Shown: positions 57,762-64,000 of the stretch, in pieces
Position numbering within the stretch: the stretch's first letter is position 1
Layout of the letters: every line of letters starts with the position of its first letter
Assembly: GCA_020354575.1 (NCBI GenBank)
Contig: CP070649.1
Location: 1,401,098-1,465,097 of the forward strand
DNA length: 64,000 nucleotides
Source of the DNA: Candidatus Bathyarchaeota archaeon
Lineage (GTDB): Archaea > Thermoproteota > Bathyarchaeia > Bathyarchaeales > SOJC01
Direction of reading: 5' to 3'
The notes under the pieces: generated by a model
What the model was told of the DNA's origin: nothing
The model's input: the letters and a program-made list of their open reading frames with translations, nothing else
Database searches by the model: none
Translations under genes and position numbers: made by a program

Positions 57762-58991
57762 CTATTCTCGAACTCCCGCGAAACGCACATCCTCAACAAC
57801 TCGCTCAGTTTTAAGGATTGCCTGCAAATCTCTATATATGCCCAATATGGCATTTTGGGGCATGTCCCTTCCTCCTAAGCCAAATATGTAATTGACAACA
57901 AATGGTGTTGAATGAGTACCATAGAGCACATGACGAATCTCATGAAAAACTGGTCCTCCATGACCACCAAAGCTATTACTTCGATCCATCACGGCTAGCG
58001 CTTTCACTCCCTCTAGCGCCTTTTTAATATCTGAAAAGGGAAGAGGCCTAAGAGTTCGAAGCCGTAGTATTCCGGCTTTTACCCCTTGTTCACGAAGTTG
58101 GTCTACAACAGTTTTAATCGTTCCTGCAGTAGAGCCAACACACACCGTCGCAATTTCTGCATCTTCAAGATGATAGGTTTCGATGAGACCATTTCCATAT
58201 TTGCGCCCGCTTGTTTCCGCGAATTCATTGTGAACTTGGCGGATTATTCGAAGAGCCTCTCGCATTGCTTCTTCTTGTTGTCTTTTATGCTCAAAATAAT
58301 AATCATAAAGAGCTAAAGGACCGATAGTAATTGGATTCTTCGGATCGAGCTTGAAGGGCACCTTTTCACCTTCATGCCCCAAAACCAATGGAATCTGTCT
58401 ATCACCTATAAATTCCTGCACGGCTTCATTTGGCAAGGTCTTTACATTTTCTAGGGTATGGCTAAGGAAGAAGGCATCGAGACAAACCATTACTGGGAGG
58501 AGCACATCTGGATGTTCAGCTATTCGAAAGGCTTGAATAATGGAATCGTAAGCTTCTTGCGAGTTTTCTACGTAAATCTGTATCCATCCACTGTCTCGCT
58601 CTGCCATGCTGTCAGAGTGGTCGCAGTGTATATTGATGGGTGCAGATAATGCTCTATTAGCAATCGCCATTACTATAGGTGCCCTACATCCCGATGTAAC
58701 ATATAGTATTTCATGCATTAAGGCAAGACCTGCTGATGCTGACGCTGTAAAAGTTCTTGCTCCAGTGGCAGAAGCTGTCAAGCATGCGCTGAGAGCGCTG
58801 TGTTCTGATTCTGTGCACACAAATTCAGTTTCTACCTCTCCGTCTGCTATATATTCGCTGAATTTTTCCACGATTATGGTTTGCGGGGTTATAGGGTACG
58901 CTGCTACTACATCAACATCCGATTGTTTAACTGCGAGAGCTACTGCTTCATCGCCATTTAATGCCAAAGTATTCTGCTTAATAGTCGTCAT
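57762..58991 (-). CDS. porA: Pyruvate:ferredoxin oxidoreductase alpha subunit
   Basis: A 409-residue subunit beginning with the pyrimidine-binding domain: LNGDEAVALAVKQSDVDVVAAYPITPQTIIVEKFSEY, ESEHSALSACLTASATGARTFTASASAGLALMHE (core SEHSALSACLTASATGA). It continues with MVCLDAFFLSHT and ends with the transketolase C-terminal-like region TYHLEDAEIATVCVGSTAGT. It binds pyruvate and TPP with porB. GGAGG five bases before the ATG. Adjacent to porD. Confidence 0.94.
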   Translation of the reverse strand: MTTIKQNTLALNGDEAVALAVKQSDVDVVAAYPITPQTIIVEKFSEYIADGEVETEFVCTESEHSALSACLTASATGARTFTASASAGLALMHEILYVTSGCRAPIVMAIANRALSAPINIHCDHSDSMAERDSGWIQIYVENSQEAYDSIIQAFRIAEHPDVLLPVMVCLDAFFLSHTLENVKTLPNEAVQEFIGDRQIPLVLGHEGEKVPFKLDPKNPITIGPLALYDYYFEHKRQQEEAMREALRIIRQVHNEFAETSGRKYGNGLIETYHLEDAEIATVCVGSTAGTIKTVVDQLREQGVKAGILRLRTLRPLPFSDIKKALEGVKALAVMDRSNSFGGHGGPVFHEIRHVLYGTHSTPFVVNYIFGLGGRDMPQNAILGIYRDLQAILKTERVVEDVRFAGVRE

Positions 58992-59282
58992 TTATACCTC
59001 CTCCCCTTCTCTTACCATCTGTATTGCATCCACAGGGCATTCATTAGCGCATATGCCACAACCTTTGCAAAAGGCATAAGCAAACTCGATGTTTTCGGTT
59101 TCTGCATTCCATTTAATAGCCCCATCAGGACAGACCATTGGGCAAAGTAAACATTTAGTGCACTTGTTCGAATCATGAATCGGTCTGAAGGTTCTCCAGT
59201 CTCCTGTTTGGTATTCTGTGGATGGTCTCCAGCAAACTCCAGCTATCGGGATTTCTTTCCATCCACTAGCCTTCTGCCCCAC
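58992..59282 (-). CDS. porD: Pyruvate:ferredoxin oxidoreductase delta subunit (ferredoxin)
   Basis: A 96-residue ferredoxin-like subunit with two 4Fe-4S clusters: CTKCLLCPMVCP and FCKGCGICANECP. It relays electrons from the TPP site to external ferredoxin. Its GTG start overlaps the porC stop by 17 bases, and porA begins at once after its stop. Confidence 0.94.
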   Translation of the reverse strand: MGQKASGWKEIPIAGVCWRPSTEYQTGDWRTFRPIHDSNKCTKCLLCPMVCPDGAIKWNAETENIEFAYAFCKGCGICANECPVDAIQMVREGEEV

Positions 59283-59838
59283 TCTCTCTTGCCTCCTTGT
59301 AGGCTTTTTCTATCACAGCAATATTTCTTTCCGCCAATTCGGATCGAAAACGTTCTCTAACAACCCTTTCAATACTTTCTAATCTTACCAAAGAAGCTGC
59401 ACGAGTTGCAGCGCCAAGCATGGCAGTATTAGTTATTGGAACATTTAATATCTGGATGGCGATGTCAGTTGCTGGAACTGTCCAAACTTTTTGAGATTTA
59501 ACACATAATTTTCTCTTAAGCTTCATAGGGCTTTCTTCACTGTTAATGACTAATATCCCATCTTCAGTTAACCCAGTGGCGACACTGACCGTTTTTAAGA
59601 GCGTAGGGTCGAGTACGACCGCCAAATTGGGATGGTAGATAGAACAATGTAGATTAATGGGCTTATTGCTGATTCGCGTGTAAGCGGCTAGAGGAGCACC
59701 CATACGTTCAGGACCAAATTCAGGGAAAGACTGGACATGTTTTCCTTCGAGAATCGCAGCTTTTGCTAGGAGTTCGCTGGCGGTCCATGCACCTTGACCG
59801 CCTCTGCCATGCCATCGAATTTCTTGAAACAATGACAC
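59266..59838 (-). CDS. porC: Pyruvate:ferredoxin oxidoreductase gamma subunit
   Basis: A 190-residue subunit with EIRWHGRGGQGAWTASELLAKAAILEGKHVQSFPEFGPERMGAPLAAYTRIS (core RWHGRGGQGAWTAS and FPEFGPERMGAP), the family fingerprint of the gamma domain. It starts with GTG after GAGG at eight bases. First gene of the leftward por operon, divergent from the kor operon across about 220 bases. Confidence 0.94.
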   Translation of the reverse strand: MSLFQEIRWHGRGGQGAWTASELLAKAAILEGKHVQSFPEFGPERMGAPLAAYTRISNKPINLHCSIYHPNLAVVLDPTLLKTVSVATGLTEDGILVINSEESPMKLKRKLCVKSQKVWTVPATDIAIQILNVPITNTAMLGAATRAASLVRLESIERVVRERFRSELAERNIAVIEKAYKEARESGAEG

Positions 59839-60061
59839 TGTATGTTCCTCGAATCTTTCGTTCTACATTTGAATAGTTAAATATACACGTTTCTCTAAAC
59901 TCCCCCGCGTAGATGCAAGGATACACACTGAACTGATCTAAATTCAATCCGCTAGCCCCTCGTTTTGCGAAACCCTTTTCCCTTCCAACAATATTTGTAC
60001 TCCAAGAGCTTGAAATAAGAGCCATACATTAAGGCTAAAACATCAAAGGATGCATTTCAGA

Positions 60062-60295
60062 ATGGGCAAAATAAAGATCGACGAAAAAGCCTGCAAAGGC
60101 TGTAAGCTTTGCGTGGACGCATGTCCGTTCCGCCTAATTTCTACTTCGGAACGAATCAATCCCAAAGGATATTATTCTGCTGAGTTCGTTGATCCAGAAG
60201 AAAAATGCACAGGATGCACTTTGTGTGCTATCATGTGCCCCGATGTTGCCATAGAAGTATATAGAAAAAAACCAAGAATTGGAGAAAGAAAATGA
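60062..60295 (+). CDS. korD: 2-oxoacid:ferredoxin oxidoreductase delta subunit (ferredoxin)
   Basis: A 77-residue protein with two 4Fe-4S motifs, CKGCKLCVDACP and CTGCTLCAIMCP. It transfers electrons in the KorABCD complex. AAAGGA lies 11 bases before ATG 60062, preferred over ATG 60050. Its stop codon overlaps the korA start (ATGA). Confidence 0.9.
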   Translation: MGKIKIDEKACKGCKLCVDACPFRLISTSERINPKGYYSAEFVDPEEKCTGCTLCAIMCPDVAIEVYRKKPRIGERK

Positions 60296-61359
60296 TGAAA
60301 AAGAGCTTTATGACTGGAAATGAAGCGATTGCTGAAGCAGCAGTTCAAGCGGATTGCAGACACTTTTTTGGTTATCCAATAACTCCCCAAAATGAGATCC
60401 CAGAATACATGTCAAGGCGTCTTCCCGAGGTTGGAGGTGTCTATCTTCAAGCAGAAAGTGAAATAGCTGCAATAAACATGCTCTTTGGAGCTGCAGGAGC
60501 GGGCGCAAGAGTTATGACCTCTTCATCAAGCCCTGGAATTAGTCTGATGCAGGAAGGCATCTCTTACATGGTAGGTGCTCAACTTCCATGTGTAATCGTT
60601 AATATTATGCGTGGAGGACCTGGTCTGGGTGGTATACAACCTTCTCAATCAGACTATTTCCAAGCGACTAAAGGTGGTGGTCATGGTGACTATCACTTGT
60701 TGGTATTAGCACCTCATACCGTTCAAGAGGCTGTCACACTTACAATGGAGGCATTCGATCTTGCTGATAAATATCGAAATCCTGTAATGGTTTTGGGCGA
60801 TGGTTATATCGGACAGATGATGGAACCTGTTGAATTTGGAAGGAAAACCCGACAGTCAACACATCCCTTGAAAAGTTGGGCACTTACGGGTGCTAAAGGA
60901 CGGCCTCCGAATTTAGTGAAAAGTCTTTATTTAAATCCTAAAGAATTGGAGGAACACAATCTAGAAATAAACAAAAAAATCCAAGACATGATTAAAAACG
61001 AGGTTCGCGTTGAGACCCTTTTAATAGATGACGCTGAAATAATAATTGCTGCATATGGGACAGTTGCTCGCATTGCAAAAACGGCTATAAAAGTTCTACG
61101 TGAAAGAGGTCTTAAGATTGGAATGGTGCGACCCATTACTCTTTTTCCGTTCCCCTACGAAACTTTTGCGAAAATCTCTAAAAGAGCACAAAAGGTTTTG
61201 GTTGTCGAGATGAGTCTTGGGCAGATGGTAGAGGATGTTATGCTGGGCTTAAGTGGCCAAGGGTGTGTTCGCTTCTATGGACGAACTGGTGGCATGGTGC
61301 CAAGTTATGATGAAATAATTAATGAAACAGAAAAATTCATCACGGAGGGAAAAGCATGA
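60292..61359 (+). CDS. korA: 2-oxoacid:ferredoxin oxidoreductase alpha subunit
   Basis: A 355-residue alpha subunit with FMTGNEAIAEAAVQADCRHFFGYPITPQNEIPEYM (core FGYPITPQNEIPE), AESEIAAINMLFGAAGAGARVMTSSSSPGISLM and NIMRGGPGLGGIQPSQSDYFQATKGGGHGDYH. This is the KorA/VorA type, for 2-oxoglutarate or branched-chain 2-oxoacids rather than pyruvate. Exact substrate is not decided by sequence. Overlaps korD and korB by four bases each. Confidence 0.9.
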   Translation: MMKKSFMTGNEAIAEAAVQADCRHFFGYPITPQNEIPEYMSRRLPEVGGVYLQAESEIAAINMLFGAAGAGARVMTSSSSPGISLMQEGISYMVGAQLPCVIVNIMRGGPGLGGIQPSQSDYFQATKGGGHGDYHLLVLAPHTVQEAVTLTMEAFDLADKYRNPVMVLGDGYIGQMMEPVEFGRKTRQSTHPLKSWALTGAKGRPPNLVKSLYLNPKELEEHNLEINKKIQDMIKNEVRVETLLIDDAEIIIAAYGTVARIAKTAIKVLRERGLKIGMVRPITLFPFPYETFAKISKRAQKVLVVEMSLGQMVEDVMLGLSGQGCVRFYGRTGGMVPSYDEIINETEKFITEGKA

Positions 61360-62120
61360 GAATGCAAGGTAAATTTGAGAAGATTTTTGAAAGACCAAGG
61401 ACACTTCGCTCAACAGCCACACATTATTGTCCTGGCTGTGGTCACGGAATTGTAGCTCGTTTATTAGCAGAAGTAATCGATGAATTTAAAATTAGGGAAA
61501 AAACTGTAGGCGTTGCCCCAGTAGGTTGTTCAGTTCTACTTTATAACTATCTAGATATTGATATGTACGAAGCAGCGCATGGTCGTGCCCCAGCAGTTGC
61601 AACAGGCTGCAAAAGAGTAAATCCTGAATCGATAGTTTTTACTTACCAGGGCGACGGTGACTTCGTCTCTATAGGAATTGCAGAGTCGATCCATGCCGCT
61701 GCTCGTGGGGAGAAAATCACAACAATATTCATCAATAACGCTATTTATGGGATGACCGGAGGACAAATGGCGCCTACCACGCTAATTGGGCAGAAAACGA
61801 CGACCTCTCCTAGAGGGAGAACCTCAGAAGAGGCAGGGTTTCCAATCAGAATGTCCGAGTTACTTGCGACGATTGATGGAGCAGCCTATATTGCACGAGT
61901 TAGCGTGAGTAACCCTAAGAACGTTATACAGGCCAAGAAAGCTATAAAAAAGGCGTTTGAAACGCAAATCAATGGGTTGGGTTACTCGATGGTAGAGGTT
62001 CTTTCGCATTGCCCCACTGATTGGCATATGACTCCATTGGAGTCAACGAAATGGGTTGAAGGGCATATGATGCCTTACTACCCTCTAAATGAATTCAAGG
62101 CTCCAAAGAGGCGTAACTAA
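61356..62120 (+). CDS. korB: 2-oxoacid:ferredoxin oxidoreductase beta subunit
   Basis: A 254-residue TPP-binding subunit with THYCPGCGHGIVARLLAEV near residue 22, GVAPVGCSVLLYNYLDID, the GRAPAVATGCKRVNPESIVFTYQGDGDFVSIGIAE region (TPP motif QGDGDFVSIG) and NNAIYGMTGGQMAPTT. GGAGGG precedes the ATG. It works with korA in oxidative decarboxylation linked to ferredoxin. Confidence 0.92.
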   Translation: MRMQGKFEKIFERPRTLRSTATHYCPGCGHGIVARLLAEVIDEFKIREKTVGVAPVGCSVLLYNYLDIDMYEAAHGRAPAVATGCKRVNPESIVFTYQGDGDFVSIGIAESIHAAARGEKITTIFINNAIYGMTGGQMAPTTLIGQKTTTSPRGRTSEEAGFPIRMSELLATIDGAAYIARVSVSNPKNVIQAKKAIKKAFETQINGLGYSMVEVLSHCPTDWHMTPLESTKWVEGHMMPYYPLNEFKAPKRRN

Positions 62121-62677
62121 TGGAGAAAGAAATCAGCAAACCATTATACACCAATTTAATCCTGGCCGGTTTTGGTGGTCAAGGATTAATGTTTATCGGG
62201 AAGCTCTTGGCGTATAGTGCAATGAAAACTGGGAAATATGTCACTTGGATACCATCTTATGGCCCAGAAATGCGTGGAGGAACCGCCAACTGCACTGTAG
62301 TCATCTCAGATGAGGAAATAGGATCACCAGTGATAACATCGCCACAAGCATTGATCATTATGAATAATCCTTCCTTGAAGATTTTTGAACCACGACTGCA
62401 ACCACATGGAATACTGCTTTTCAATAGTTCTTTAATCACTCACCAAATCTCAAGAAAAGACATTTCCGCCATTTCCATACCTGCAAACGATATAGCAACC
62501 AAAGTTGGAGAGAAAAGAACTGCTAATATGGTGATGCTGGGAGCCTACATAGCCCGTACAATGGTTATCCCCAAAACAGCCATCTTCAGGGGTCTGGAAG
62601 AGTTCTTTGGAAAGAAAAAGCAATTCCTGAAAGCAAATAAACAAGCATTTGAAAGAGGTATGGAATACACCAGTTAG
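62120..62677 (+). CDS. korC: 2-oxoacid:ferredoxin oxidoreductase gamma subunit
   Basis: A 185-residue gamma subunit: LILAGFGGQGLMFIGKLLAYSAMKTGKYVTWIPSYGPEMRGGTANCTVVISD (core AGFGGQGLMFIGK and PSYGPEMRGGTANC). It completes the korDABC set. Its ATG shares one base with the korB stop. Confidence 0.93.
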   Translation: MEKEISKPLYTNLILAGFGGQGLMFIGKLLAYSAMKTGKYVTWIPSYGPEMRGGTANCTVVISDEEIGSPVITSPQALIIMNNPSLKIFEPRLQPHGILLFNSSLITHQISRKDISAISIPANDIATKVGEKRTANMVMLGAYIARTMVIPKTAIFRGLEEFFGKKKQFLKANKQAFERGMEYTS

Positions 62678-62824
62678 CAGGATTTTCGGTCCAGCATCAG
62701 CTATGGAACTTGAGAAAAATATAAGAGACTGTCAGTAAATTTAATTGAACATAACTTACCTTTCGGAGATCAGAGAAATCATCTGCCATCTTGGGTCTCA
62801 AATTACTTGAAGAGGTAGGGAAAA

Positions 62825-63163
62825 ATGACAGAAGAGAAACCTGCAGAACCAGATTCTGAAAAAAAAGAGAAACCTAAAGAGCTTGTAAAGACAAGCGAAA
62901 ACGTTGTCCTCATCGGCCGAAAGCCAGTGATGAATTATGTAGTGGCCTGCCTGACTTTCTTTAATTCAGGTGAGAAAAACATTTGCGTCAAAGCCAGAGG
63001 ACGGGCGATCAGCACGGCAGTCGACACCGTCGAACTTCTGCGTCGCGCTTTCGTGAAAGACTTGAGCCTGAAGAACATCACTATCGGCACAGAAGAGGTA
63101 CAAAGAGAAGAGGGAAGAAAAAGTAACGTATCAACCATTGAAATAACCATGACGCGTCCATAG
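62825..63163 (+). CDS. alba: Chromatin protein Alba
   Basis: A 112-residue protein with a charged, Glu/Lys-rich 25-residue N-terminal tail and a typical Alba domain: NVVLIGRKPVMNYVVACLTFF, ICVKARGRAISTAVDTVELLRRAF, and IGTEEVQREEGRKSNVSTIEITM. The DNA-contacting RKPVMNYV loop is intact. It compacts DNA and binds RNA as a dimer. GAGGT lies before the ATG. The acidic tail is longer than in minimal Alba proteins. Confidence 0.95.
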   Translation: MTEEKPAEPDSEKKEKPKELVKTSENVVLIGRKPVMNYVVACLTFFNSGEKNICVKARGRAISTAVDTVELLRRAFVKDLSLKNITIGTEEVQREEGRKSNVSTIEITMTRP

Positions 63164-63200
63164 AACCTGAAGAGCTTCCCTCGGTTCAACACCTCCAGTG

Positions 63201-63242
63201 TCGGGTATCAGGTCCCCGAACAACAAAAAAATCAGGACCTGA
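63201..63242 (+). other. Two mutually exclusive hairpins before the aminotransferase gene
   Basis: TCGGG (63201-63205) can pair with CCCGA (63215-63219), or TCAGGTCC (63208-63215) can pair with GGACCTGA (63235-63242), with GGG/CCC extending the second stem. The two stems share bases and cannot form together. An attenuator, terminator pair or chance structure are all possible. Confidence 0.35.
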
Positions 63243-63336
63243 CCCACTAATTTTTCTACTTGAAAATAAGAAACAGATAGCTATAAGAATCGGTTTTCTA
63301 CTATTGATTAAATCTTTGCAAAAAAGGCGAGATGGC

Positions 63337-64000
63337 ATGTCGAATTATCCGAAAATAATAGTTACTCCTCCCGGGCCTAAGGCGAGAGAACTTATGAGAC
63401 GCGACGAAAGGGTGATTTCTCAATCATTTGTGAGGTTTTACCCCCTTGCAATCCAAAGTGGCAAAGGTTGCATAATTCGTGATGTAGATGGCAACGAATA
63501 CATCGACTTCAATTCTGGGCTTGTGTGCTTAAATGTGGGGCACAGTCACCCAAAAGTAATAGAGGCCATAAAAAGTCAATTAGATCGGTTCCTGCATTAT
63601 TCCATCACCGATTTCTTATATCATGAAGTCGTTGACGTGGCTGAGAAATTGGTGAAAGTAACCCCTGGAAAATGGGAAAAGAAAATTTTTTTTGGGAATA
63701 GTGGAGCTGAAGCAGTTGAAGCAGGAGCTAAACTAGCAAGATGGCATACACGGAAACAACGATACATAGCTTTTTCCAGCGCCTTCCATGGTAGAACATT
63801 TGGTGGGATGTCTTTTACTGCAAGTAAACCTGTTCAGCGACGATACTTCTTCCCCTTAGTGCCTGGTGTAACCCATGTACCCTATGGTTATTGTTACCGC
63901 TGCCCCTTTAAGTTGACTTATCCGAACTGTCACTACTGGTGTATCGATTTTATTGATGAACAAGTATTGCAGAAGTTCATCCCTCCAGAAGAGGTTGCAG
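63337..64000 (+). CDS. Class III (acetylornithine/4-aminobutyrate-type) aminotransferase, truncated at window end
   Basis: An open frame of 221 codons runs off the window. The N-terminal part of a PLP class III aminotransferase is clear: VDGNEYIDFNSGLVCLNVGHSHPKVIEA (core DGNEYIDFNSG), KIFFGNSGAEAVEAGAKLARWHTRKQ (PLP phosphate loop NSGAEAVE) and AFSSAFHGRTFGGMSFTASKP. A Cys-rich stretch, YCYRCPFKLTYPNCHYWC, resembles the acetylornithine-aminotransferase-family enzymes of Thermococci, some of which are amino acid racemases or omega-aminotransferases. The PLP lysine lies beyond the window. Confidence 0.9.
   Translation, partial: MSNYPKIIVTPPGPKARELMRRDERVISQSFVRFYPLAIQSGKGCIIRDVDGNEYIDFNSGLVCLNVGHSHPKVIEAIKSQLDRFLHYSITDFLYHEVVDVAEKLVKVTPGKWEKKIFFGNSGAEAVEAGAKLARWHTRKQRYIAFSSAFHGRTFGGMSFTASKPVQRRYFFPLVPGVTHVPYGYCYRCPFKLTYPNCHYWCIDFIDEQVLQKFIPPEEVA

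Noticed and set aside
59720-60025. 101-codon frame overlapping porC start and the por/kor gap
   Set aside because: It is out of frame with porC and covers the divergent promoter region; no family match.
1-64000. Insertion sequences, prophage or plasmid-derived genes
   Set aside because: No transposase, integrase, terminal repeats or phage structural genes were recognised anywhere in the window.

Overview
The window is a gene-dense archaeal chromosome segment of about 64 kb, AT-rich by eye, with mostly short intergenic gaps and one tRNA. Informational genes are archaeal throughout: RpoL, RpoF, TFS, Elf1, L10e, L21e, aIF5A with deoxyhypusine synthase, SRP54, Sec61-beta, Pus10, Csl4, Dph2 and Alba. 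Both subunits of the D-family DNA polymerase are present, as is geranylgeranylglyceryl phosphate synthase for ether lipids. PolD together with Elf1 and Alba suits a TACK lineage of the Bathyarchaeia type. This placement is an inference from gene content; no phylogeny was run. Starts are mixed: many genes have GGAGG/GAGGT-type ribosome binding sites, others have a TATA box about 25-35 bases before the start and look leaderless, and GTG/TTG starts are common.

Layout: 0-7.7 kb holds a sugar-isomerase-like protein, a saccharopine-dehydrogenase-like protein, UPF0201 and UPF0200 proteins, RNA 2',3'-cyclic phosphodiesterase, the CCA-adding enzyme, a ferritin-like protein, UppP, a dCTP deaminase/dUTPase and L10e. 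PEP synthase follows, carrying an inserted Cys4 knuckle. The 10.5-15.6 kb stretch is an information-processing run: Dph2, a METTL5-like methyltransferase, Csl4, RpoL, an RNase III-like protein, DUF99, TFS and PCNA. A surface-glycan or lipid-glycan block (15.7-24 kb) contains polyprenol-phosphate and GT4/GT2 glycosyltransferases, a DUF2079 membrane protein, an FAD oxidoreductase, a DUF362 protein and a GDP-mannose-3,5-epimerase-like protein. Then come PriS-GINS and a sulfur/Fe-S operon (TusA-like, a lysine-less IscS, IscU, and an unlisted 50-residue Cys-rich protein).

From 27.7 to 34.6 kb a leftward information block runs aIF5A, deoxyhypusine synthase, SRP54, Pus10, L21e, RpoF, DUF655, KsgA, HemK2. 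Nob1, an HtrA protease, an intron-containing tRNA-Ser(CGA) and NadE follow. The 37.8-39.8 kb region is the most unusual. Two gaps packed with GTGAT...ATCAC/GTCAC inverted repeats surround an unknown helical protein and precede a membrane-tethered winged-helix protein, which suggests a self-contained regulatory module. Next are HerA, NurA and a winged-helix protein facing away from Orc1/Cdc6. The gap between them carries three good origin recognition box matches and one weak one, and is a strong candidate replication origin. The small and large PolD subunits flank a PhoU-like protein, Elf1 and GGGP synthase.

The right end holds MazG, GlyA, Sec61-beta, an Sm-like protein, DUF2070, two divergent 2-oxoacid:ferredoxin oxidoreductase operons (porCDAB leftward, korDABC rightward), Alba, and the start of a class III aminotransferase cut by the window edge. 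Metabolically this suits an anaerobe using ferredoxin-linked 2-oxoacid metabolism and gluconeogenic PEP synthase. Replication genes (PCNA, PriS, GINS, Cdc6, both PolD subunits and the candidate origin) are spread across the window rather than forming one operon.
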